Notes: generated by a model from the sequence alone, not told the origin. DNA of 6,356 nucleotides from JBFKOL01 sp041628815 (GCA_041628815.1 JBFKOL010000267.1:1-6356); one strand, 5' to 3'; positions 1 to 5,661 are shown, counted from the stretch's first letter. Made by a program: numbers and translations.

Positions 1-83
1 ACGGTAGCAATACCCATTTTTTGCGCTGTGCGAATGACCCTCATGGCAATTTCACCCCTGTTGGCGACCAGTATTTTTTTCAT
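1..83 (-). CDS. Biotin carboxylase subunit of an acyl-CoA carboxylase, N-terminal fragment
   Basis: This is the first 27 codons of a biotin carboxylase, cut by the left window edge; the gene continues outside. The visible protein begins MKKILVANRGEIAMRVIRTA and continues to a GI(A)TV segment. This is the conserved N-terminal Rossmann-like start of the biotin carboxylase domain (K-I-L-[IV]-A-N-R-G-E-I-A-x-R) shared by AccC and by the alpha subunits of propionyl-, methylcrotonyl- and acetyl-CoA carboxylases. Members use ATP and bicarbonate to carboxylate biotin held on a carrier protein. The ATG at 81-83 follows the stop of the biotin carrier gene by 5 bases, so the two are almost certainly co-transcribed and form one enzyme. 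The substrate (acetyl-, propionyl- or methylcrotonyl-CoA) cannot be decided here, because the carboxyltransferase subunit is not in view and only the N-terminus is present. Confidence 0.93.
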   Translation of the reverse strand, partial: MKKILVANRGEIAMRVIRTAQKMGIAT

Positions 84-88
84 AAGTA

Positions 89-595
89 TTATTCCAAGTT
101 GAGCAGTACTTGTCCTTTGTCTACTTTGTCTCCTTTTCTCACATTGCAAAGTGAAACCCGGCCATTGGCATGACACTTAAGTACATTTTCCATTTTCATG
201 GCTTCAAGAATAATCAATGGATCTCCTTTGATTACTTCCTCGCCCTGCTTAACTAAAACTTCCAGGACAAGTCCCGGCATAGGGGCAGTGACCTCGCTAC
301 CGGTTCGCTTTTTAGAAACAGTCAAGCCGAGTTTTTCAATGTTCATGTCAAGATGATCCTTGATTTTTACCCGCACAGTGTGTCCATCGAGAATCATTTT
401 TACTTCTTTAAGGTCGATGTCCACGTTGACCAATTGAACCTCATGAGATCCTTTGTCAAAAAGGACATGGAAGCGATTGAGACCCATAGAAATAAGGTCC
501 AGGCCAAGTAAATCATTTGTCGATATGAAAATCTCTTCATCCTGGATGACTGCCTTATAGAGGTCAGTTTCCGGTGCTGTCATGTTTTCATCCAT
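89..595 (-). CDS. Biotin carboxyl carrier protein subunit of acyl-CoA carboxylase
   Basis: This 168-residue protein carries the biotin that shuttles a carboxyl group from biotin carboxylase to the carboxyltransferase. The C-terminal part (about 101-168) is a biotinyl/lipoyl domain: an APMPGLV strand at 104-110, then EAMKMEN at 131-137, in which Lys134 is the expected biotinylation site, then a mirrored hammerhead half ending VDKGQVLLNLE. Residues about 12-95 form a beta-rich region resembling the domain before the biotinyl domain in Bacteroidota acyl-CoA carboxylase carrier subunits; I assign it no separate function. The ATG at 595 overlaps the end of the crotonase gene by 8 bases; Met5 (583) is an alternative start 4 bases past that stop. 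The next gene, biotin carboxylase, begins 5 bases downstream. No Shine-Dalgarno is evident. Which acyl-CoA is carboxylated is unknown; propionyl-CoA would fit the neighbouring racemase, but that is inference. Confidence 0.93.
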   Translation of the reverse strand: MDENMTAPETDLYKAVIQDEEIFISTNDLLGLDLISMGLNRFHVLFDKGSHEVQLVNVDIDLKEVKMILDGHTVRVKIKDHLDMNIEKLGLTVSKKRTGSEVTAPMPGLVLEVLVKQGEEVIKGDPLIILEAMKMENVLKCHANGRVSLCNVRKGDKVDKGQVLLNLE

Positions 596-1382
596 GGGAT
601 CGATCTTTCTTTTGTCTTCCTAGGTTGGTAAAATGCTCCTGTACTCTATGCCAGGTTGACTCATCGGCAGTGGTAGCCATAAGCTCATCGAGTAGTCTTA
701 CCAATTCTTTATCGTTGTAATCCACGCAAGCTCTTAACCGTGTGTTGAAATAAGCTTTTGATCGAGCAAATACCTTGTGGCTTACATCCAGCATGGACCT
801 CATCTGATCTTTCGCCTTCGGTAGTACTTCCTCCACCTCGCAAGCCTCGTGAACAAGACCTGCAGCTACAGCTTCGTCGGCGGTAAAAAGTTTCCTTTCA
901 ATCACTGCTTTCCAGGCAAGTTGCTCGCCAAGTACAGAGGCATAGATAGAGGACAAGGTACGCGGGATTTGCAGTGACATGACAAACTCGTGCATCCCTA
1001 TACGGTGTTTTTCACCTCTTCCCATGATGCGTACATCGGTACACAATGCCAAAATGGTGGCTCCTGCAGGCGCATAACCCGTAATGGCCCCCACAACGGG
1101 TGCAGGGTAAAGAATCATCATACGTATCAATTGGTGGTAGTATTTCCAAAACTCTCTTACACCGCTTTCACCAAGCGTAAACTGGTGGAACAGATCAAGG
1201 CCGGCACTAAAGCAATGAGGTCTCCCGGTAAAGATGATCCCGGGGGGGATGCCTTCAGATAAGAGTTCGTTCCAGATTTCGTACAGTTCGCGGATCATGT
1301 CGGTGTCAATAGCATTCACCTTGCCATGATCCATTTGAATGATCACGTATCCTTTTTCCCGGGTCAGTTTTAGGGTTTTCAT
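588..1382 (-). CDS. Enoyl-CoA hydratase/isomerase family protein, probably delta3,delta2-enoyl-CoA isomerase
   Basis: This 264-residue crotonase-fold protein has the oxyanion-hole strand FSAGLDL at 58-64 and the second oxyanion segment PAGAT at 105-109. It most resembles mitochondrial enoyl-CoA isomerase ECI1: it shares the PAG...LALxxDxRIM pattern and an IGMHE segment (128-132) matching IGLNE of ECI1. Glu132 aligns with the single catalytic glutamate of the isomerases (second glutamate of the hydratases). The position of the first hydratase glutamate (around 109-110) is not Glu, and the usual P..GG motif is missing, so isomerase is more likely than hydratase. Such isomerases shift a 3-double bond to the trans-2 position so unsaturated acyl-CoAs can enter beta-oxidation. 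The C-terminal helices (about 195-260) are polar and end in a basic tail. It is the first gene of a three-gene operon. An AUH-like methylglutaconyl-CoA hydratase of leucine breakdown would suit a carboxylase operon, but the active site argues against it. Confidence 0.85.
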   Translation of the reverse strand: MKTLKLTREKGYVIIQMDHGKVNAIDTDMIRELYEIWNELLSEGIPPGIIFTGRPHCFSAGLDLFHQFTLGESGVREFWKYYHQLIRMMILYPAPVVGAITGYAPAGATILALCTDVRIMGRGEKHRIGMHEFVMSLQIPRTLSSIYASVLGEQLAWKAVIERKLFTADEAVAAGLVHEACEVEEVLPKAKDQMRSMLDVSHKVFARSKAYFNTRLRACVDYNDKELVRLLDELMATTADESTWHRVQEHFTNLGRQKKDRSHG

Positions 1383-1400
1383 GATTTCAACTCAACAATC

Positions 1401-1408
1401 CAAAGATA
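1401..1408 (-). promoter_or_regulatory. Bacteroidota-type -7 element for the crotonase/carboxylase operon
   Basis: Read on the minus strand this is TATCTTTG, an exact match to the Bacteroidota sigma-ABfr -7 consensus TAnnTTTG. It ends 18 bases before the ATG at 1382, so the leader would be only about 12-14 bases. I see no good TTG-type -33 element about 20 bases upstream. The call therefore rests on the -7 match and its position. Confidence 0.45.
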
Positions 1409-1505
1409 GGGAATGAAGAAAGGAAAATTAGCAGGTATATTCAATAAAGGGCCCACAGCAACCAGCACCCCTTACCCGGGACTCATAAATGTCTACCTTT
1501 ACGAT

Positions 1506-1609
1506 AATTCACCCAGTCACCGATTTGCTAAATCAATCGATCACCAATTTACCAATTCACCCCATCACCAATTCACCCCATCACCAATTCACCAGATCAT
1601 CAGATCATC
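1506..1609 (+). repeat. Degenerate 16-bp tandem repeat in the racemase leader
   Basis: The core unit ACCAATTCACCCCATC is present in two perfect copies (1551-1566, 1567-1582) and a partial third (1583-1593). A degenerate relative (AATTCACCCAGTCACC) lies at 1506-1521. The tract ends in a different unit, AGATCATC, twice in tandem (1594-1609), 12 bases before the racemase ATG. On the racemase coding strand it is rich in A, C and T: positions 1541-1621 contain only two Gs. It has no inverted symmetry and is not a CRISPR, because there are no unique spacers. Such short word-like repeats are known from Bacteroidota intergenic DNA; their role is unknown. Confidence 0.8.
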
Positions 1610-1621
1610 AAATAACTAACT

Positions 1622-2710
1622 ATGTCAGTGCTTGAAGGAACAAGAATCATCGAAATGAGCGCTATAGGTCCAGTGCCACATGCAGGGATGATACTGGCCG
1701 ATATGGGAGCAGAAGTTGTAGTGGTGGATAGACTGCGAGACAAAGGACAGTTGAGAAATGCGGAAATACAGAGAAGAGGTAAAAAGTCGATAGCGCTGGA
1801 TTTAAAGAAACCGGAAGATATAGACAGTTTGTTGTCACTGATTGAGAAGTGCGATGTTTTGATAGAAGGCTTCAGACCCGGAGTTATGGAACGGTTGGGT
1901 GTTGGGCCGGAAATATGTCTTGAGCGCAATCCACGGCTTGTTTATGGCAGGATGACGGGATGGGGGCAGGAGGGACCACTGTCACATGCGGCTGGACATG
2001 ACATCAACTACATTGCCCTCACCGGTGTCCTTGACGCTGTTGGGGAAAAGGGGCGGCGACCCATTCCTCCTCTCAACCTCGTGGGAGATTTTGGTGGTGG
2101 ATCCATGTTGCTTGTATCGGGTGTGCTTGCGGCGCTCATTCGATCGATGAAGACAGGTCAAGGTCAGGTAGTCGATGCAGCGATGACGGACGGATCGGCA
2201 CAATTGATGAGCATTATTCATTCGCTGGATGCCATGGGAATGTGGTCAACAGAGCGCGGCGCAAATATGCTTGATGGCGGTGCACATTTTTACAATACTT
2301 ATCAGACTAAGGACGGAAAGTACGTTGCCATTGGACCTATCGAGCCTAAATTTTACCAGGTTTTAATCCAACACTTGGGTTTGAATCCAGGTGAATATGA
2401 TGATTATCTAGACCGGAAGAAGTGGCCGCAATTGAAAAGTCGTTTGGAATCGGTTTTCAAGACGCGCACAAGGGAAGAATGGAGTGATCTTCTTGAAGGG
2501 ACAGACGCTTGTTTTGCCCCGGTACTCGATTATAAAGAAGCACCCAGGCATCATCACAATGCGGCACGGGGAACCTACTTAGAAATCGACGGTATCGATC
2601 AACCCGCACCATCGCCACGTTTCAGTCTTACGCCTTCATCGATTGCTCATCCGCCACGAAAAATTGGGGAAGATACCGGAGATGTAATCAAATCCTGGCT
2701 TGACATCTAA
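1622..2710 (+). CDS. mcr: Alpha-methylacyl-CoA racemase (CaiB/BaiF CoA-transferase superfamily)
   Basis: This enzyme interconverts (2R)- and (2S)-2-methylacyl-CoA esters, so that methyl-branched chains become substrates for (2S)-specific acyl-CoA oxidation. The 362-residue length and whole-length pattern match Mycobacterium tuberculosis MCR and human AMACR. The catalytic residues can be read directly: His126 in AGHDINYI, Asp156 in LVGDFGGG and Glu241 in GPIEPKFY, at the same numbers as His126/Asp156/Glu241 of MCR. Other signatures are IGPVPHAGMILADMGAEVV near the N-terminus, the MTGWGQEGP segment at 111-119 and RGANMLDGG at 212-220. The family forms interlocked dimers, each site using both domains. 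The ATG at 1622 gives the normal N-terminus; no Shine-Dalgarno precedes it and a G-poor repeat tract does. It is the only plus-strand gene here, divergent from the carboxylase operon and convergent with the FrnE gene. A CoA-transferase of the same superfamily is much less likely, since those use a catalytic Asp at a different position. Confidence 0.96.
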   Translation: MSVLEGTRIIEMSAIGPVPHAGMILADMGAEVVVVDRLRDKGQLRNAEIQRRGKKSIALDLKKPEDIDSLLSLIEKCDVLIEGFRPGVMERLGVGPEICLERNPRLVYGRMTGWGQEGPLSHAAGHDINYIALTGVLDAVGEKGRRPIPPLNLVGDFGGGSMLLVSGVLAALIRSMKTGQGQVVDAAMTDGSAQLMSIIHSLDAMGMWSTERGANMLDGGAHFYNTYQTKDGKYVAIGPIEPKFYQVLIQHLGLNPGEYDDYLDRKKWPQLKSRLESVFKTRTREEWSDLLEGTDACFAPVLDYKEAPRHHHNAARGTYLEIDGIDQPAPSPRFSLTPSSIAHPPRKIGEDTGDVIKSWLDI

Positions 2711-2729
2711 TTGCGTCCGGAAATCCATA

Positions 2730-3341
2730 TCACCTACAAATTTTCGAGGCTCTTCGGATGTAACTCTCAAGTACATCTGTATCGTATAATCCAGTCAGAG
2801 GAATGATTTCCTGAATTAAAATATACGGGACTGTGCGTACTCCTTTAACTCGAATACGCAAAACCGTTCGCATCAGCTCATCTGCCTGTTTGCTTCCCGG
2901 TGTTGGTGCCTCCGGTGGCAGGATGGACATTCCGGCCGTGCGTATTATCTCCTCCAGGACATTCCAATTTCCAATGTCTTGTCCTTCTTCAAAATACGAC
3001 TTGTAAATATTCATGGCCATCTTCCATTTTTCAGCGGAGCTACTCAACTTTGAAATCAAACTATGTGCGTTCAGACTGTTGGGTATATGATCGATTAGAC
3101 GATATTTTAGATGCAGGCCTTCAATACCTGCCTCCTTTCGCAAAGTCTTTCCCATCCCTGGCTTGTTGTATCTGGGCATGGCTGACTTTTCCCAGCCTCC
3201 CGCAGGCATGTCGGGGTAAAGCATAAAAGGTTCCAATTGAATTTTTATAGGCAGTTCAGAGGACAACTTTTCACGTACCCGGATGAGCCGTGACAATGCG
3301 ATGTAACACCAAGGACAGATGAAATCGAGGTAAACGGTCAG
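2730..3341 (-). CDS. DsbA/FrnE-family thiol oxidoreductase, start codon uncertain
   Basis: This is a thioredoxin-fold protein of the cytosolic FrnE/DsbA branch, which exchanges disulfides through a CxxC pair. Translating upstream of the first canonical in-frame start (TTG at 3294-3296) gives VYLDFICPWCYIA, with the FrnE active site CPWC at 3306-3317. The true protein must therefore begin earlier. If it begins at CTG 3339-3341 it has 203 residues, CPWC at 9-12, an inserted helical domain with NSLNAH and YFEEGQDIGNWNVL as in FrnE, and the expected cis-proline in RTVPYI (Pro172), all normal for the family. No ATG, GTG or TTG lies in frame between the CPWC and the in-frame stop at 3396-3398. The only near-cognate starts are CTG (3341), ATC (3356) and ATT (3365). 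The end given is thus the shortest version that keeps a complete domain. No signal peptide is seen. It could be a gene with an unusual start or a start-damaged gene. The TGA is 19 bases from the racemase stop. Confidence 0.8.
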   Translation of the reverse strand: MTVYLDFICPWCYIALSRLIRVREKLSSELPIKIQLEPFMLYPDMPAGGWEKSAMPRYNKPGMGKTLRKEAGIEGLHLKYRLIDHIPNSLNAHSLISKLSSSAEKWKMAMNIYKSYFEEGQDIGNWNVLEEIIRTAGMSILPPEAPTPGSKQADELMRTVLRIRVKGVRTVPYILIQEIIPLTGLYDTDVLESYIRRASKICR

Positions 3342-3357
3342 TTTAGTAGGTTTGATT

Positions 3358-3399
3358 GGTTTAATATGTTTAAGGGGTTTAGTGGTTTGATATGTTTAA
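3358..3399 (-). repeat. 26-bp-period direct repeat at the FrnE N-terminus/leader
   Basis: On the minus strand TTAAACATATCAAACC (3399-3384) recurs as TTAAACATATTAAACC (3373-3358), 26 bases on, with one mismatch. Related AAAC words lie between and after the copies down to 3341. The whole stretch 3340-3400 contains no G on the FrnE coding strand. It includes the in-frame stop TAA (3396-3398) and the perfect palindrome GTTTAAAC at 3394-3401. The tract overlaps the region where the FrnE start codon should be. Confidence 0.75.
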
Positions 3400-3467
3400 A
3401 CTATTAAAACCATGGACTACTGCGCTACCGCTCCGTCTACAAGGCAGGCCAATTAACGAATCAGACG

Positions 3468-3485
3468 AATTAAACAAATTAAACA
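3468..3485. repeat. 9-bp tandem duplication just past the hydroxylase stop
   Basis: AATTAAACA occurs twice in direct tandem (3468-3476, 3477-3485), ending 3 bases from the hydroxylase stop codon. It uses the same TTAAAC word as the tract at 3358-3399 but in the opposite orientation, so the two AT-rich tracts flank a more GC-rich core (about 3411-3450) as loose inverted blocks. Its role is unknown; it could be the residue of a slipped-strand duplication. Confidence 0.6.
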
Positions 3486-3488
3486 TTT

Positions 3489-4307
3489 TCAATAATCCGT
3501 CTTGATCGTCGGATCGAATGGCACCTTTAATTGGTAGATTATGTCTTCGTCGTACTTGTCTTCGAGCACATCCAGGCCATAGTGGATCTTTTCGGGATCA
3601 TCGATCACAAGTGTGCCGAACATGCGATCCCAGATAGAGAAAATATTGCCGAAATTGGTATCGGTCCAGGGTCGTTCGAAGTGGTGATGGAATTTATGCA
3701 TATCGGGTGATATAAAGACAAGGCCCAGGGTCCGGTCCAGCCACCGCGGCAGACGCACGTTCGCATGTTCGTAATAGGTGAAAATGATGGAAAGCACACG
3801 GTAAATTGTGTAATAGGCCAATGGTATGCCACCAACGATTATGGCCGCAAGAGCGAAAACTTCCCGGACCACATAGTCACCGGGATGGTGCCTTGTCCCG
3901 GTCGTTACATCGACATGGGTGTCGCTGTGATGGACCATATGCAGTTTCCACATCCATTTGACTCTGTGGAGCAGGTAGTGTGCGACGTATTGTGCGATCA
4001 GGTCGAGTAGCATGACCCCGAGGATCAATTCTATCCAAACCGGGAGGGAAATCCAGTGTAGAAGACCGATGTTGTTGCTTTCAAGCCAAAGGAAAATTCC
4101 GACCGTGGCAACACCAAAGATCCCATTGATGGTAAGGGTAGTAGCGAGGAAGAAAAGGTTGGTTTTTGCATGTCTCCACTTGTCATACGTATGCTTGAAA
4201 AGCGGTATGGCCAGTTCTATCATCCAGTTCAGGCCGAGGCAGGCAAAAACAACCGCCAATTTTTGCAAGGAGGTCATATTCTCAAAGAAGGAAAGGAATG
4301 TGTCCAT
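3489..4307 (-). CDS. Fatty acid hydroxylase / sterol desaturase family membrane di-iron protein
   Basis: This 272-residue integral membrane protein belongs to the family that uses a histidine-bound di-iron centre, O2 and electrons to hydroxylate or desaturate lipids. The histidine boxes are all present: HYLLH (110-114, HxxxH), HMVHH (123-127, HxxHH), a TRHHP pair (140-141), YEHAN (His181) and HKFHHH (204-209, HxxHH). Hydrophobic stretches at about 14-37, 49-75, 86-113 and 148-180 would form the membrane segments, leaving the histidine clusters on the cytoplasmic face. The C-terminal GNIFSIWDRMFGTLV motif is typical of the bacterial branch. The substrate cannot be read from the sequence: sterols, fatty acids, alkylglycerols and carotenoids are all used in the superfamily. 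The ATG at 4305-4307 follows an exact TAnnTTTG element, and gaps of about 150 and 316 bases on either side suggest its own transcript. No electron-donor domain is fused. Confidence 0.92.
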   Translation of the reverse strand: MDTFLSFFENMTSLQKLAVVFACLGLNWMIELAIPLFKHTYDKWRHAKTNLFFLATTLTINGIFGVATVGIFLWLESNNIGLLHWISLPVWIELILGVMLLDLIAQYVAHYLLHRVKWMWKLHMVHHSDTHVDVTTGTRHHPGDYVVREVFALAAIIVGGIPLAYYTIYRVLSIIFTYYEHANVRLPRWLDRTLGLVFISPDMHKFHHHFERPWTDTNFGNIFSIWDRMFGTLVIDDPEKIHYGLDVLEDKYDEDIIYQLKVPFDPTIKTDY

Positions 4308-4335
4308 AGGCTATCGCAGGATTACAGGTGATTTG

Positions 4336-4343
4336 CAAAAATA
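4336..4343 (-). promoter_or_regulatory. Bacteroidota-type -7 element for the hydroxylase gene
   Basis: The minus strand reads TATTTTTG, matching TAnnTTTG exactly, and ends 28 bases before the ATG at 4307, giving a leader of about 20-23 bases. The region is AT-rich, which raises the chance of a random match, and no clear TTG -33 box lies about 20 bases further upstream. Confidence 0.4.
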
Positions 4344-4550
4344 TAACATTGTTTAGGAAGAGCGCAGATCGTAAAATATAGAATTATGAATACGCAATTC
4401 TGAAGTGTTGATCAAACCGACATAATTCGACAAAATCTGACTTTATGGAATAAAGGTTGACAGATACCGTCATGCGAGCCACAATTGTCCAAAAAATGGC
4501 GCGCATTTCAAATGCTGCAGTGCTGGACAAGGCTGGTATCGCATAGTGTG

Positions 4551-4565
4551 GGTTAGCGCTTAACC
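4551..4565. other. Short inverted repeat downstream of the MDR gene
   Basis: GGTTA-GCGCT-TAACC forms a 5-bp stem with a 5-base loop, about 58 bases past the MDR stop codon. No T-run follows it in the MDR direction, so it is a poor intrinsic terminator. It could be a protein-binding palindrome or chance. Confidence 0.2.
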
Positions 4566-4623
4566 GGTTGGTTTTCGCCCTTTTGACTTATGAAAGTTGC
4601 AAATCCACAAAGCTGTTGTATCT

Positions 4624-5622
4624 CTACCATTCCACGACAATCTTTCCGAAATGCTGACCACCCTCTTGGTACCGAAAGGCGTCAGCAAGTTCTTCAAAGG
4701 CAAAACTGCGACTGATGATGGGACGGATATCATTGATTTCGATGGCCCGGACCATGGCTTGTTGCATTACGCGGTTACCTACAGCCAAGCCCTGCATGGT
4801 GATGAATTTGAAGAACAATTTGGGAAAAGTAATTTCACCACGTCTGCCGTCACCAAGGATACCAATGGAGGTGATATGTCCGCCGATTTTGGCGGCTTCG
4901 ATGGATTGTTTCATGGTAGATCCTCCACCTACATCAATTACATGGTCTATTCCCCCTGATAATTTAAAGATCGTTTTACCCCATCTTTCGTCTTCACGGT
5001 AATTTACAACGGCTTCGCAACCCATGTTTTCAAGTTTCTTTGCTTTTTCAGCGCTGGAAGTTGTTCCGTAAATTCGCAGTCCGGCCGCTCTGGCAAATTG
5101 CAATGCGAAAATGGATACCCCTCCGGTTCCTTCGACAAGAACTGACTGTCCCGGTTGGGAGCCCGCCAATTGCATGGCATGCCAGGCGGTGAGTGCGGCA
5201 CAGGGCAGAGTAGCTGCCTCTCCAAAATTAAAACCCTCGGGTACCCTTGTGACGGCCGTCTGTGGAAGGCAGGACATCTGCGTCATAAAACCGTCCATTG
5301 TTTCTCCGCTGACGCCGACAATTTTCCTGAATTCCGGGGCACCTTCCGTCCATCCAGGGAAAAACAAGGACATGACGTGATCGCCGATTTGCCACTCGGT
5401 TACCTCGTCACCGACCTCAACAACTTCACCGGCCCCATCCGACATGGGAATCCTGCCTTCTGGCACTGGTATTGCACCTATGGCAACCAGATAATCGTGG
5501 TAATTTAATGAGGTGGCATGCCATCGTACAAGGATTTCACCAGATTTGGGGGATGGTTCAGGTCTTTCAACTACCGCCAGGTTGTCGAGACCGCCGCCGT
5601 TTTGGATAACTATGGATTTCAT
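4624..5622 (-). CDS. Zinc-independent MDR-family NAD(P)-dependent alcohol dehydrogenase/quinone reductase
   Basis: This 332-residue medium-chain dehydrogenase/reductase matches the MDR7-like subgroup almost end to end. The N-terminal GroES-like domain contains GGGLDNL (9-15), SLNYHDYL (38-45) and IPMSDGAGEVVEVG (58-71). A Rossmann domain follows with EGTGGVSIFALQFA (164-177), in place of the usual GxGxxG. TSSAEK (188-193) at the second strand end suggests NADP(H) as possible cofactor, though this is not firm. A HFGKIVVEW tail closes the barrel. The cysteine and histidine ligands of catalytic zinc are absent, as is the structural-zinc cysteine cluster, so it should be a reductase of quinones, enones or enoyl compounds, or an atypical alcohol dehydrogenase. 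It is presumably cytosolic. The ATG at 5620-5622 gives the normal family N-terminus; there is no Shine-Dalgarno, and a 7-bp word repeat fills the leader. Neighbours on the same strand are 212 and 316 bases away, so co-transcription is uncertain. The physiological substrate is unknown. Confidence 0.9.
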   Translation of the reverse strand: MKSIVIQNGGGLDNLAVVERPEPSPKSGEILVRWHATSLNYHDYLVAIGAIPVPEGRIPMSDGAGEVVEVGDEVTEWQIGDHVMSLFFPGWTEGAPEFRKIVGVSGETMDGFMTQMSCLPQTAVTRVPEGFNFGEAATLPCAALTAWHAMQLAGSQPGQSVLVEGTGGVSIFALQFARAAGLRIYGTTSSAEKAKKLENMGCEAVVNYREDERWGKTIFKLSGGIDHVIDVGGGSTMKQSIEAAKIGGHITSIGILGDGRRGEITFPKLFFKFITMQGLAVGNRVMQQAMVRAIEINDIRPIISRSFAFEELADAFRYQEGGQHFGKIVVEW

Positions 5623-5631
5623 GGATTTTTA

Positions 5632-5661
5632 TTACTGGTTACTGGCTGTTGGTTATTGGTT
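5632..5661. repeat. 7-bp word repeats in the MDR gene leader
   Basis: TTACTGG occurs twice in tandem (5632-5638, 5639-5645), then after CTG a second 7-mer, TTGGTTA, occurs 1.9 times (5649-5661). Read on the MDR coding strand these are AACCAATAACCAA-type A/C-rich words ending 9 bases before the ATG; the 39 bases from 5661 to 5623 hold only three Gs. It resembles in style, but not in sequence, the tracts before the racemase and FrnE genes. Confidence 0.65.

Larger units (their letters stand above)
4308..4623. other. Intergenic region between hydroxylase start and MDR gene end
   Basis: This 316-base stretch has no convincing gene on either strand; all frames are broken by stops or give short reading frames without recognisable protein. 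The left end holds the likely hydroxylase promoter. The middle part (about 4360-4545) shows no tRNA-like or strong stem structure that I can recognise. The right end has a small inverted repeat at 4551-4565. A small RNA or an unusually long leader cannot be excluded by reading alone. Confidence 0.6.

Noticed and set aside
990..1262. 90-codon plus-strand frame
   Set aside because: It lies wholly inside the crotonase gene on the opposite strand, and the protein has no recognisable family pattern.
1494..1501. TACCTTTA as a -7 promoter element for the racemase
   Set aside because: It differs from TAnnTTTG at the last base, has no -33 partner about 20 bases upstream, and would give a leader of about 115 bases through the repeats.
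1506..1609. CRISPR-like array
   Set aside because: The units are adjacent and only 16 and 8 bp long, with no unique spacers and no cas genes nearby.
2730..3296. FrnE gene starting at TTG 3296
   Set aside because: This start removes the CPWC catalytic motif and first beta strand, which are encoded in the same open frame just upstream.
3411..3450. tRNA or small structured RNA in the GC-richer block
   Set aside because: No cloverleaf, anticodon arm or T-arm consensus can be formed; stems are only about 3-4 bp.
3475..3482. Minus-strand TTAATTTG as a -7 element for FrnE
   Set aside because: It has one mismatch in the key TA pair and lies inside a 9-bp duplication, so the match is probably chance.
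4597..4959. 120-codon plus-strand frame at the 3' end of the MDR gene
   Set aside because: Almost all of it is antisense to a well-supported MDR coding region and it shows no domain of its own.
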